From Nostoc linckia z4 (GTDB lineage: Bacteria; Cyanobacteriota; Cyanobacteriia; Cyanobacteriales; Nostocaceae), in NCBI RefSeq assembly GCF_002608075.1, contig NZ_LAHA01000005.1, positions 62,001 through 126,000 on the forward strand: DNA of 64,000 nucleotides. Reading direction: 5' to 3'. The notes beneath the pieces are model-generated. The model worked only from the letters and a program-made list of their open reading frames with translations, was not told the DNA's origin and ran no database searches. The translations under genes were made by a program, and so were the position numbers. Shown here piece by piece: positions 34,970 to 43,470 of the stretch. Numbering within the stretch: the first letter of the stretch is position 1; every line of letters begins with the position of its first letter.

Positions 34970-36586
34970 TTATTCTCCCCAAAGTTTGGTAAAATCACTG
35001 GTAGTTAAAAAACTTAAAAATTCCTGTGTTGTCTCATCTTTTTTATCAGGAAAAACCGTCAATAACTCTACATATTCTCTGCCTTTACGCTTTATTTCTC
35101 CTTCTTTATTTCTGATATAGTGCGGGTACATACGATGCCAAATTCTACCAATTTGGCTCATTTTACCAGTGAGACTTGAACCTTTAATTGATTTACTTCC
35201 TTGGTAATTACCGTGAAACCATCTCACGGCTAAACTGTCATCTTCATCTTGGGCAATGCGTCCCCAGATTTGGACTTTTTGCGGATGGAATGATTCACGC
35301 CAAGAACTTATTTTATTACTTGGAGTTTTCCCTTTTAATTTCAGCCAGTTGTTTACAGTTTTTTGAATATCATTCAAGATATTAGTGATATGGCTGAGGC
35401 TATTGACTGGGAAGTAATATTGATTTGATTGTGGGGTAAATTGCCAATGACAACCTATCATTGGTTTACCATTTAAATACTCTGGAAAGAAGAGACGGTG
35501 GTCAATGCGTCGCCAGGATTTTCCAAAGCCACCAAGCAGCATTGCAAATCTTAAAATTTGTGTTGCTAATGTCTTCAATTCTTTTTTATATTCTTTGGAG
35601 AATGAACCCATGCACAGAATATTTAAAGTTCCTACATTTAAATCATAGGTAGGCATGATATTTCTACCATATTTATATTCATCCATTTCTAAATCAACGG
35701 CATTAAAAGAAATTCCTAACTCTCCCACAACTGCGCCATTTCTACCGGCGAAACCTCCCCAAAGTTGTCTGGTTAATTCTTCGGCTGTGTTTTCATCGGT
35801 AACGCTGCTAAATAATCGCAGAGTGTGACCGCGTAAGGCGGCTTTAAAAGTATTTGGTCGAAATTCTCCGGTTTTATCGATTAGTTGTGATGCTAATCCT
35901 TGTCCGCGTAGGTTAACAGTTACTAATTTGGTTTCTGGATGGTTTATCGGTTGACCGTAACCCGCACTAACTCTAGAACCTATACCTTTTTCTATGGCTT
36001 TATCCCAAATATTCCAGATGATTTCCCATTCACTGGGGTCTAGTTTTTTAGTACTGGAAATGCCAAATACTAAGGTGGGTTTATAAAGAGATATTTGAAT
36101 AAAGGCTGAGTGGCTACCGTTATTTTTAACTTGCCAATCTTGTTGAGGATGAACTACATCAATTAATGGTTCTTCAACCCATGTTGCATCTTTGGGATAA
36201 CCACCATGAAAGCGTAAAATTCCTGGTTGGGTATCTTTATTAGTTATTTTTCCACCACAGTATTTTTTAGCTTGTTCTGGGGTACAGGCGCGTAAAAATG
36301 CGCCTTTCATACTTGCGCCTGGGTAAAAAGGAAATCCTTTAGCGGCGATGACTGGCCGAATGATATCTTCGTCTTGTCCGCTGTTGGAAACGAAGCGCCA
36401 AGTTATTTGATATTCTTTTGTTTTAACGTTGCTGCTAAATTTAGGTGGTTCGATTGCAGCGGCTTCTACCCATTCATCAACCCATCTTTCTGATTGTTCG
36501 GGATTTCTAATATATTGAATTTGTCCGCGTCCTGAAATTTGGGCTTGAAACATTAATGGAACTTCATTACTATTCGTCATCGCCAA
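34970..36586 (-). CDS. cmr6: Double-RAMP Cmr protein (Cmr6-like joined to Cmr1-like)
   Basis: At 538 residues this is nearly twice the usual Cmr6 length. The first part (to about 220) has FPFYPGASMKGAFLRACT near 88 and a glycine-rich end KGIGSRVSAGYGQP, as in Cmr6. The second part begins with GEFRPNTFKAALRGHTLRLF near 240 and LTRQLWGGFAGRNGAVVGE, the pattern Cmr1 uses, and has LLGGFGKSWRRIDHRLFFP near 375. No separate cmr1 gene is present. The product would cap the 3' end of the Cmr complex and help bind target RNA. It overlaps the cmr5 gene by 17 bases. The fusion reading is inferred from motifs and length. Confidence 0.85.
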   Translation of the reverse strand: MAMTNSNEVPLMFQAQISGRGQIQYIRNPEQSERWVDEWVEAAAIEPPKFSSNVKTKEYQITWRFVSNSGQDEDIIRPVIAAKGFPFYPGASMKGAFLRACTPEQAKKYCGGKITNKDTQPGILRFHGGYPKDATWVEEPLIDVVHPQQDWQVKNNGSHSAFIQISLYKPTLVFGISSTKKLDPSEWEIIWNIWDKAIEKGIGSRVSAGYGQPINHPETKLVTVNLRGQGLASQLIDKTGEFRPNTFKAALRGHTLRLFSSVTDENTAEELTRQLWGGFAGRNGAVVGELGISFNAVDLEMDEYKYGRNIMPTYDLNVGTLNILCMGSFSKEYKKELKTLATQILRFAMLLGGFGKSWRRIDHRLFFPEYLNGKPMIGCHWQFTPQSNQYYFPVNSLSHITNILNDIQKTVNNWLKLKGKTPSNKISSWRESFHPQKVQIWGRIAQDEDDSLAVRWFHGNYQGSKSIKGSSLTGKMSQIGRIWHRMYPHYIRNKEGEIKRKGREYVELLTVFPDKKDETTQEFLSFLTTSDFTKLWGE

Positions 36587-36983
36587 CTCCTGATTTTTTA
36601 TAGCGCTGAGTCCACCAAACTAAGCTGTCACAAAATTGAGTGAGGACTGCTAAACAAATTCTTTGGTCTTCAATGGGGAGTTTCCATAATTCGGCTGCGA
36701 CTTCTTGAATTTTTGCGGTGTTATTATTGCTAACATCTTCTTGGGGTAGTTTAATTCCGGCCTGTTGCATAATTTTGACAAAGCTTTTCCAGGTATCGCG
36801 CCAATATTGACCTTTTGGTGGTTCTTTTTCTAAGAGTCTTAGTTGTTCTCCCCAAAATCTTTCTAAGCCAAATGCTACGGTGATTCGCATTTTGTGAGAT
36901 TGACCGATGACTCCTTTTTGGTCGCGGTGTTTGAGGACTAGGCGTTGTGCTTCTTGGTCTAAGTCGTAGGATTTCCAGGTCAT
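36570..36983 (-). CDS. cmr5: Cmr5 small subunit
   Basis: The 137-residue, all-helical protein has the size and position of Cmr5, the small subunit that lines the RNA-target groove of type III-B complexes. Phrases DQEAQRLVLKHRDQKG, WRDTWKSFVKIMQQAG and DQRICLAVLTQFCDSLVWW are helical with the usual basic/aromatic spacing. Its downstream end overlaps the double-RAMP gene by 17 bases. Upstream a repeat-bearing gap of 165 bases separates it from cmr4. Confidence 0.85.
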   Translation of the reverse strand: MTWKSYDLDQEAQRLVLKHRDQKGVIGQSHKMRITVAFGLERFWGEQLRLLEKEPPKGQYWRDTWKSFVKIMQQAGIKLPQEDVSNNNTAKIQEVAAELWKLPIEDQRICLAVLTQFCDSLVWWTQRYKKSGVGDDE

Positions 36984-37148
36984 AAGTGATAGTAATTCGT
37001 AATTAAAGATTTGTAGGGTGTGTTATGCCGTAGGCTAACGCACCTTGAATTTTTGATGGTGCAAAACGATACATCTTTTGCTAATTTTGTATGATGATGA
37101 GTTAGTTTTTTTTATTTCACGCAGAGGCGCAGAGAGGAGTTTGAGAGT
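36984..37148. repeat. Repeat-bearing gap inside the Cmr operon
   Basis: Between cmr4 and cmr5 lie the inverted repeat GGTGTGTTATGCCGTAGGC/TAACGCACC (37017-37044) and a unit TTTATTTCACGCAGAGGCGC (37111-37130), which recurs exactly in the CRISPR leader region at 40861-40880. Both are common genome repeats. They may reduce coupling between the two cas genes. Confidence 0.75.
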
Positions 37149-37988
37149 TTAGAGTCCGTTTAAGGTTAAGGTACAGTGACCAAAGCCGATGGATTCTAAG
37201 CCGCCAAGGTAAATGTCTGCGGTTTGGGTGTCATTGAAGGGTTGCCATTTTTTTCCTGATTTATCGTCTCTGATGGCGATGGGAAATACTAAGATGGTTC
37301 CTTCTGGTAAGGCTTCGGTGTTGAAGAAGCCGCCGCCTTCAACTACTTTTTGATCTGGTTTTAAACGGACGCGACTTTGACGATATAATGCCATGTCGTG
37401 AATCATGGATATATCACTGTCCTCTACGATTACTGATGGTTTTTCTTTGCCGGATGGAAACCAAGGGGATAGGTCTAATGGATCTTTTTTAATGCTTAAA
37501 AAACCTAAATTGAAAAATAAGGTTTTTTGACTTCCCGAACCTCGCGCTTTTAAGTTTTTGGAACCTGTGTAAGGGTCTGGTATTTCTATTTCTTTGAGAG
37601 ATTTACCGTTTATTTTGACAGTTTCGCCGGCTATTCTTTGGTAGCGTTGGAGTAGACGCGGACTTGTTACCCACACTATTGGTTGACCGGGACAAAAGAC
37701 TGGTAGCCAGAGAATAGAAGCGTATTCAAATTTGATAATTGATTCGTTATTAATTTCTGATTGTTCGGAACCTGCTGCATCACCATACCAATAATTTGCA
37801 GCTTGTTCTCCATCTATCAGGCGCATTTCGGAACGCAGGCGGCCGCGAATTGAACTACCTGGAAGTATTCCTGTTTGCGTAAATTGGTCGCGGAATATTA
37901 AGTTTAAATTTCCGCTTTCTTCTCCGGCGGTTGCACCTACGTGTAAGGGTGCTAAGGTTTCTATGATTCCATAAGCTTTTTTATACAT
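37149..37988 (-). CDS. cmr4: Cmr4, backbone RAMP subunit
   Basis: The 279-residue RAMP protein opens with AYGIIETLAPLHVGATAG, then IFRDQFTQTGILPGSSIRG, the Cmr4 signature in which the catalytic Asp normally lies five residues before the Arg (D26 in Pyrococcus). Here that stretch reads SGNLNLIFRD and has no acidic residue. It ends with IYLGGLESIGFGHCTLTL, the glycine-rich RAMP loop. It builds the repeated backbone along the crRNA; the missing Asp suggests weak target-RNA cutting. It starts two bases after cmr3 ends. Confidence 0.93.
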   Translation of the reverse strand: MYKKAYGIIETLAPLHVGATAGEESGNLNLIFRDQFTQTGILPGSSIRGRLRSEMRLIDGEQAANYWYGDAAGSEQSEINNESIIKFEYASILWLPVFCPGQPIVWVTSPRLLQRYQRIAGETVKINGKSLKEIEIPDPYTGSKNLKARGSGSQKTLFFNLGFLSIKKDPLDLSPWFPSGKEKPSVIVEDSDISMIHDMALYRQSRVRLKPDQKVVEGGGFFNTEALPEGTILVFPIAIRDDKSGKKWQPFNDTQTADIYLGGLESIGFGHCTLTLNGL

Positions 37989-37989
37989 T

Positions 37990-38976
37990 TTAGGCTACTC
38001 CTTTAATTTCTATTGGTAAACATAAACCGCATCCTACACGTTTTAGGCTGTAACCTTCTTCGGGGAACCATGCTTCGTCCCATTGGTACCAAGGTTTGTT
38101 TATCGGTTCGGCTAAAACATAAACACTACCAGCAGGTACGGCGTAACGTCCTCTTCCTAAGTTACCTTTGGCGCGGTAACGGTAGGGTACTGGTTTATCT
38201 GTTAGCATTTCTATGGTTTGGGGAAAGCTTTTATGTTGAGGATGGCGGTGAGAGAAGCGGTTTGAACCCCATGTAGCTGGTGCAATTAAGGCGAAAGTGC
38301 GTTGAATTGGCTGATTTAATAGGGTTAAGAATTTTTTATTTTTAAGTTCTTCGCACTCGATTTCGACTATGTGATTTTCTCCGCCGAAGCGATACCAGCC
38401 GTTTTCTAGAGGATAGGTTGAAAGATAAACTAAACAACTGTCGTCTGACATTTGGACGGAGTTTTCTAAGAAGAGTCCGTCTGATTTTTCTACACAACGT
38501 TCAGATGTTTTGATTTTGGGATGGAGAAAGGAAACGTATTCCCAAGGATTTTTAGCTACAGACTCATTAGACTTCAGTGTTTTTGGTGCTATTCCCCAAG
38601 AATTAATAGTTTGCCAACGATAATCAGGTTCTAGTTTTTCGCTTTTATTTTCTAATTGCCATTGACCATTTTTTAATTCCCACTCATCTACTGCTTTTTT
38701 GGCGATGATTTTATTCCAAGGTATGGGAATATAAAAGTTTTGCTTGTCTTTGAGTTTTGACCAAAAAGGGCCAGCTACAAATAGGTTGTCGCGCAATTCT
38801 GTTTGAGGGAATTTTTTGGTAATTTTGTTGACGCTAAACATTAAACCTGAGAGGGTGGCGGCTTCTGGAGGAAATTTTGCACCGGAACGACCCACTAAGT
38901 TTTCTGGGGAAAGAAATGCACCTGCACTTCCATACATTAATCCCAATGGATTGATTGTAATTATGTATTTGAACAT
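37990..38976 (-). CDS. cmr3: Cmr3, crRNA 5'-tag binding RAMP subunit
   Basis: The 328-residue protein opens with the Cmr3 pattern FKYIITINPLGLMYGSAGAF, SPENLVGRSG and FPPEAATLSGLMFS (usual form: fPP-ptt-GalR). The central part has FVAGPFWSKL and the end has RYRAKGNLGRGRYAVPAGSV, an RNA-binding glycine-rich loop. Cmr3 pairs with Cas10 and holds the crRNA 5' tag. It lies 124 bases after cmr2; that gap holds a hairpin repeat. Confidence 0.92.
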   Translation of the reverse strand: MFKYIITINPLGLMYGSAGAFLSPENLVGRSGAKFPPEAATLSGLMFSVNKITKKFPQTELRDNLFVAGPFWSKLKDKQNFYIPIPWNKIIAKKAVDEWELKNGQWQLENKSEKLEPDYRWQTINSWGIAPKTLKSNESVAKNPWEYVSFLHPKIKTSERCVEKSDGLFLENSVQMSDDSCLVYLSTYPLENGWYRFGGENHIVEIECEELKNKKFLTLLNQPIQRTFALIAPATWGSNRFSHRHPQHKSFPQTIEMLTDKPVPYRYRAKGNLGRGRYAVPAGSVYVLAEPINKPWYQWDEAWFPEEGYSLKRVGCGLCLPIEIKGVA

Positions 38977-39001
38977 AGGTACAGTGGCGTTAAGATTTAA
39001 G

Positions 39002-39056
39002 GTTTGTAGTGAGGGCTAAAGCCCTAGTTTGAGGGCTGAAGCCCTCACTACGAACT
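39002..39056. repeat. TTTGTAGTGAGGGCTAAAGC hairpin between cmr2 and cmr3
   Basis: GTAGTGAGGGC(T/A)AAAGCCC pairs with GGGCTGAAGCCCTCACTAC around a short TAGTTTGA loop. A relative is at 27857-27906 (with AACTAAAGTTCTC / GGACTAAAGTCC). It is the second repeat placed at a gene boundary of this operon. Confidence 0.8.
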
Positions 39057-39100
39057 AAATTTATTTTTGGATTAGTTAACATGTTTGGTTTTATTGTCAC

Positions 39101-40666
39101 TTAATTACATAAATGCCAGCCTACTTGAATTAAATTACTTATCCACTCAATTGTGGCTTTGCTTCTTTCATAAGCATCATCTTCGTCACTAAAACCGACG
39201 AGATGTTTGGCACGTTCAGGATTGAGCAATTCTTTGCCTTCGCCTGGGAAATAAATATCGAAGAATTCAATGGGGAATTTTTCGACAAATGTTTTTTTAT
39301 CAATATTAAATGCACGTCGTGATTCTAGTTGTGCTAAATCTTGATATACATGACTCCAGTTTGATTTTTTCTCTCTGTCTTGGTATTTGGTTAATATGTC
39401 TAAATAATCCCAGGGACAAGTCCACTGCACGTATTGACCGCTGTTAAAGACTATGCGAATAGTAACTCTATTTCTTCCTAAAGATTTAGCTAGTTTTTCG
39501 GCTTCTCGACAATGTTGCAGGACATCTCGTTGGGGGACGCTACCTGCAACCCAAACAAAACCAACACTGACATTAATCGGCTGTTTATGTTCTTTCCATT
39601 TATTGTTTAATGTCATCAACCATTCAAATGCTTTGAATGGGGGAATAGGTTCGGCAGGATTTTTACTGTAAATTATGCCTAGAAAGTCGTCTCCACCTGC
39701 ATAAACTACTCTGCCTAATTTTTCGCGTAAGTTGAATTTTTCACCAAAGTCTTTGCCCCAATCACGGATTGCATGAGTAAAATTTTTCAGTTCTTCATCA
39801 CCGTTATTTTTAGCAGCTAATTTTTTTAGATATTCGCCAACTTTATCGCCATCTCCCATAAACCAACCCGTCCATTGTCCAGGGATATTTTTAGTTGGTT
39901 GGGGTTTGCGTTGAATTTCTCTAAAGCCTTTATCTAATGGTTCTATTTTGAGGTTGTCTCGAATTTCATGCCAGGTAACTAAACGTTTTACTAATTCGGG
40001 AATACTCAGTTTTTCGTTAGGTGCAATAAATTTTCCTTCTGGGGTTTCTTCTTCTGGTTCTTCGGTGATTGCTGCTAATGCTTGATAAAATTTCTTAATT
40101 TGTTCGTCTTCTAAAGAATAGGTGATAAATTTAGGATCTCTGGCTTTTCCACCCAATCCAGGAAATGCTATTCCATCTGTTCCTGTTAAACTAGAACTTT
40201 CTCCTATCCAGTTAAGCGCTGTCCAACCACGGGAAAGTTTGCGGGTTTCTAAGTTGTCCATTGCTGCTGGAATGCTGTCGCCTTCTCCCCAAAAGATTTC
40301 CCAGGCGTGGTTTCCCCAGTTTGTCCACTCTCTCTCCCAATGGTATTTATCTGAGACTTTATCCTCTATCCATGTGCGACATTCGTGCAATATTCTTTTC
40401 CATGCTGATAACAGCGTTTGTTCTGCTTGTGATTTGGAAAATTGTCCTTTAATTAGGATGCGATTTGGCATTCCTTTTTGAAGTTTGGGAAGTCCTGGGG
40501 ATATGACTGTTGTGGTTTTTTGGGCTTCTTGTACTAGCTGCTGGCTGAGATATGAGAGAATCAATGATGCACCGTACAAGTCTCGGAGTTTACGGGATTT
40601 CTCAATAAATCCTTGGACGGGAGCAAAGGTTATGGCTGTATATTTGGTCACGCTTGCTTTTGTCAC
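39101..40666 (-). CDS. cmr2: Cas10/Cmr2 without HD nuclease domain
   Basis: The 521-residue Cas10 starts directly in the first palm-like domain (ITFAPVQGFIEKSRKLRDLYGAS) without the N-terminal HD domain that larger Cas10 proteins use to cut DNA. GDGDKVGEYLKK near 275 begins the second palm and V-V-Y-A-G324-G-D-D327-FLG is the cyclase motif, intact. It should make cyclic oligoadenylates when the complex binds target RNA and so activate the CARF-HEPN protein at the operon end. It is the first gene of the operon, divergent from the CRISPR array. Confidence 0.93.
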   Translation of the reverse strand: MTKASVTKYTAITFAPVQGFIEKSRKLRDLYGASLILSYLSQQLVQEAQKTTTVISPGLPKLQKGMPNRILIKGQFSKSQAEQTLLSAWKRILHECRTWIEDKVSDKYHWEREWTNWGNHAWEIFWGEGDSIPAAMDNLETRKLSRGWTALNWIGESSSLTGTDGIAFPGLGGKARDPKFITYSLEDEQIKKFYQALAAITEEPEEETPEGKFIAPNEKLSIPELVKRLVTWHEIRDNLKIEPLDKGFREIQRKPQPTKNIPGQWTGWFMGDGDKVGEYLKKLAAKNNGDEELKNFTHAIRDWGKDFGEKFNLREKLGRVVYAGGDDFLGIIYSKNPAEPIPPFKAFEWLMTLNNKWKEHKQPINVSVGFVWVAGSVPQRDVLQHCREAEKLAKSLGRNRVTIRIVFNSGQYVQWTCPWDYLDILTKYQDREKKSNWSHVYQDLAQLESRRAFNIDKKTFVEKFPIEFFDIYFPGEGKELLNPERAKHLVGFSDEDDAYERSKATIEWISNLIQVGWHLCN

Positions 40667-41119
40667 TGGTTGCAGTCTTGTTTAAATTACTGTAGAAATT
40701 TGAGTTTTTATTCAGTGGTTATACTTTGTAATAATTCTCGATTTGGGTAATTAGGAGTTATGTAAGGGTGGGTGAGTTCTTGTGACTTTTATATCTTGGC
40801 GGAAATTTTGAGGATGTAAAGGCCTTTTCGTGCGAATGACGAAATTTTTTTTAGAGATGATTTATTTCACGCAGAGGCGCAGCACTTCGGCTACGCTCAG
40901 TGACCGGCGCGGAGAGGATGAGGAGTTTGAGATGTTCATCGACACCAGTCGCCAAATCGCTACAATCCTATATTTTTCGTTGAGTGGTGTCGATTCCTTA
41001 CTGGATAATGATTTGAGGTATGTGTGTTGTTCAATTTCACACAACATATATAATGTTTTTTAGAGTGGTGTCGATTTGGCGGCTGAAAGCCTTACGGGGC
41101 AAAGGCTCCTGAACGAACT
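40667..41119 (+). promoter_or_regulatory. CRISPR leader / divergent control region
   Basis: This 453-base AT-rich region between the cas10 start and the first repeat should hold promoters for both. ATCGACACCA (40938-40947) is inverted twice as TGGTGTCGAT (40985-40994 and 41066-41075), and CGCCAAATCG (40950-40959) is inverted as CGATTTGGCG (41072-41081). The direct copies of GAGTGGTGTCGATT are 81 bases apart. TATAAT at 41049-41054, with a weak TTGTTC 16 bases upstream, could be the array promoter. A genome repeat (TTTATTTCACGCAGAGGCGC) is inserted at 40861-40917. Confidence 0.5.
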
Positions 41120-42186
41120 CTTTACCGATTGCTCTAAATCGGAATTAATGGAAACGGCAATATCTTGCAACTGTTCTGGAGAAAAACTTTTCCTTTACCG
41201 ATTGCTCTAAATCGGAATTAATGGAAACTAACGCATGGATCTTCCATTACCATTACAACTTCTTCTTTACCGATTGCTCTAAATCGGAATTAATGGAAAC
41301 AATCTTTTGTCTCTCGATGGAGGGTGCTTGCAGATTCTTTACCGATTGCTCTAAATCGGAATTAATGGAAACTTGACACTAGAAGTTCCTCCTGCGCCGC
41401 CTTGACCATTACCTTTACCGATTGCTCTAAATCGGAATTAATGGAAACGCTATAAAAACAGCATCGGAAGCGGGTATTCCAACTACTTTACCGATTGCTC
41501 TAAATCGGAATTAATGGAAACTTTACAACAGAAAAAACACGGATTCTATGTAGAACTTTACCGATTGCTCTAAATCGGAATTAATGGAAACAAGATTCTT
41601 TTTGCACGTTGTAAATGGCAGCAGGGATTCTTTACCGATTGCTCTAAATCGGAATTAATGGAAACTATTTGCAATACCCAGTCTTTTTTTGTTTTTGGCA
41701 AAAGCTTTACCGATTGCTCTAAATCGGAATTAATGGAAACTAAAGTTGATGGTTTTTGTCGTCCAGTGCTGTGACCTTCTCCTTTACCGATTGCTCTAAA
41801 TCGGAATTAATGGAAACACTTGTCCTTCCAACTTTGTGGAAAGACTTCTCGACTCCTTTACCGATTGCTCTAAATCGGAATTAATGGAAACCACCAAGCC
41901 AGTCAATCCTCAAAGTTCTTGAGGTTGCCTTTACCGATTGCTCTAAATCGGAATTAATGGAAACTCTTCCAACATGTTGTCGCCAATAATGGAAAAGCCG
42001 TTTTCTTTACCGATCGCCCTAAATCGGAATTAATGGAAACCAAATCTCATTAGCCCAGTTCCCATTTTCGGAACGGGGTCTTTACCGATCGCTCTAAATC
42101 GGAATTAATGGAAACAATTTCTTTGATTTTTGCTTTGAACTTCAAGTTTGCTTTACCGATCGCTCTAAATCGGAACTAAGGATTAC
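41120..42186 (+). CRISPR. CRISPR array: 15 repeats of 36 bp, 14 spacers
   Basis: Repeats begin CTTTACCGATTGCTCTAAAT and end ATTAATGGAAAC. Starts: 41120, 41193, 41265, 41337, 41413, 41486, 41556, 41630, 41705, 41782, 41856, 41929, 42005, 42080, 42151. Spacers are 34-41 bp (37, 36, 36, 40, 37, 34, 38, 39, 41, 38, 37, 40, 39, 35). Repeats 13-15 have CGATCG in place of CGATTG and repeat 13 also CCCT; repeat 15 has a decayed 3' half (GGAACTAAGGATTAC). Decay at this end puts the leader at the left and transcription on the plus strand. The last 8 bases, ATGGAAAC, would be the crRNA 5' tag, as in type III systems. An internal dyad (CCGATT/AATCGG) can form a hairpin. Confidence 0.97.
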
Positions 42187-42261
42187 CAAAAATATCCAAT
42201 CTTGTGGGGTGGGCGTCTCGCCCGCCCAGTCCATAGGGCGGACAAGATGTCCACCCCACAA
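42187..42261. repeat. CTTGTGGGGTGGGC hairpin repeat after the array
   Basis: CTTGTGGGGTGGGCGTC pairs with GATGTCCACCCCACAAG around GCCCGCCCAGTCCATAGGGC. This is another common genome hairpin, directly after the last CRISPR repeat. Confidence 0.75.
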
Positions 42262-42295
42262 GAAAAAATCCCCGACTTTTTAGAAAAGCCGGGAA
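42262..42295 (-). terminator. Rho-independent terminator of the 42315 gene
   Basis: On the minus strand CCCGGCTTTTC-TAAAAAGTCGGGG forms a stem followed by ATTTTTTC. It lies 20 bases beyond the stop codon. The plus strand also has a T-rich run after the stem, so it may act in both directions and stop the array transcript. Confidence 0.75.
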
Positions 42296-42314
42296 TTTTA
42301 TTTTTCTCAATTGC

Positions 42315-42599
42315 TTATTGCATTAAAATCTGACGGATTAAAATACTCATTACTTCGTCAGCATTACCAGTTGGTACTAATGGACTCCAGTCGCCGACGC
42401 TAGCGTAGCCAATGATTTGCAGATGGTGAATTGTGCCGATAACTGCTTTTGAAGAACCCATCAATAAATGTTTAACCGGTTCTCTTTTGGGTAATGGATT
42501 TTGAGCCGGTTGATTTAAGACTGGTATATTTAAGTTCTCGCTATCCAAGTATTGTTGCAGTTCTGATTGATTTTCTACAAACTCTTCTTCTTGTGCCAT
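42315..42599 (-). CDS. Small conserved cyanobacterial protein of unknown function
   Basis: A 94-residue soluble protein with an acidic N-terminus, a Pro-rich linker (NQPAQNPLPKREPV) and a compact C-terminal part HLLMGSSKAVIGTIHHLQII, then GYASVGDWSPLVPTG. The GYA-x-DWSPL phrase recurs in cyanobacterial hypothetical proteins I have seen. It has its own terminator. Not linked to the Cmr genes by operon structure. Confidence 0.75.
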   Translation of the reverse strand: MAQEEEFVENQSELQQYLDSENLNIPVLNQPAQNPLPKREPVKHLLMGSSKAVIGTIHHLQIIGYASVGDWSPLVPTGNADEVMSILIRQILMQ

Positions 42600-42788
42600 G
42601 ATGATAATTAACTCTCAGAATGGGGGTTTAGGGAAAGGCGATCGCAAGCTCTTGCCGGAGGGCGATCGCCTTTCTTATTTGCATATTAAAGTATAATTTT
42701 ATACTTGTAAAGTACCTTGATGAAAATAATAAGCATTTATTGGTAATTTTTTCAATAATTTTATCGAAACTTCATGTTTTGGTAAAAT

Positions 42789-43055
42789 TCAATAAGTAAA
42801 AGCAGCAATTACTTTCTCAAAAGCAGCTTTTACTTTCTCAAAACAAGCTTTTGCTTTCTCATTTTGGTGTTTTCCGCAAGTCAAATAAGCTTTTGCTTTC
42901 TCAAAAGCAGCTTTTACTTTCTCAAAACAAGCTTTTGTTTTCTCATTTGGATGTTTTCTACAAGTCAAATAAGCTTTGATTTTCTCCAAACAAGCTTTTG
43001 CTTTCTCATTTGGATGTTTTCTACAAGTCAAATCAGCTTTTACAGCAAATTGCAA
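42789..43055 (-). repeat. Minisatellite with an 88-codon Cys/Lys-rich frame
   Basis: The DNA consists of about three imperfect copies of a unit near 84 bp. Each contains AAGCAGCTTTTACTTTCTC and TTTCTCATTTGGATGTTTTC-like parts. On the minus strand the frame stays open for 88 codons from a TTG: units of (A)YLTCRKHPNEKAKACFEKVK and AAFEKAK. There is no ATG or ribosome site, so I call it a repeat and not a certain gene. If translated it would be a basic coiled-coil protein with two Cys per unit. Confidence 0.6.
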
Positions 43056-43287
43056 CTTTGTGAGGTATAGGTAATTGTAAGGGAGATAATAATTTGATTC
43101 AAATCACAACATAATTTTCACCCAGTTTCTAGTCCTTTGGTATACTTTTAATGTGACGGAATTAAAAAGGCGATCGTTGGGTTTATGAGTTAATAAGTTC
43201 AGATAAGCTGATTTTTCTTGTCCCTATTCCCTTACTCCACAAATAAACTTTTTTAACTTCAAGCTTATTGATTTATCAATATTTAGA

Positions 43288-43470
43288 ATGAAGAGGAATC
43301 TAGGAATTATTGTATTTTTATTATTAATTTTATATGTTAGCTATTCAATTAAGGCTAATAGCAAAATCAATATTGATATTTTTCCTGGACATACTCCTAA
43401 AAATTTAGAGAAAATATCTAGAGGAATAATCAAGTGTAAGTGGTTTCCCAATCCACATCATTGTGAGTAA
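43288..43470 (+). CDS. Possible small membrane-anchored or secreted peptide
   Basis: A 60-codon frame with a basic start, a hydrophobic helix (LGIIVFLLLILYVSYSI, residues 5-21) and a polar tail with two Cys (IIKCKWFPNPHHCE). Composition looks protein-like, but no clear ribosome site precedes the ATG. Not assigned to a family. Confidence 0.35.
   Translation: MKRNLGIIVFLLLILYVSYSIKANSKINIDIFPGHTPKNLEKISRGIIKCKWFPNPHHCE

Noticed and set aside
40122..40685. Plus-strand frames antisense to cas10
   Set aside because: Cas10 is strongly supported by GGDD and other motifs on the minus strand.
40830..41063. Overlapping short frames in the CRISPR leader
   Set aside because: Leader DNA with a genome repeat; frames on both strands have unlikely composition.
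42864..43070. Plus-strand Ser/Phe-rich frame of the minisatellite
   Set aside because: Complement of the same repeat; neither strand is a convincing gene and this one is very hydrophobic and Cys-rich by chance.
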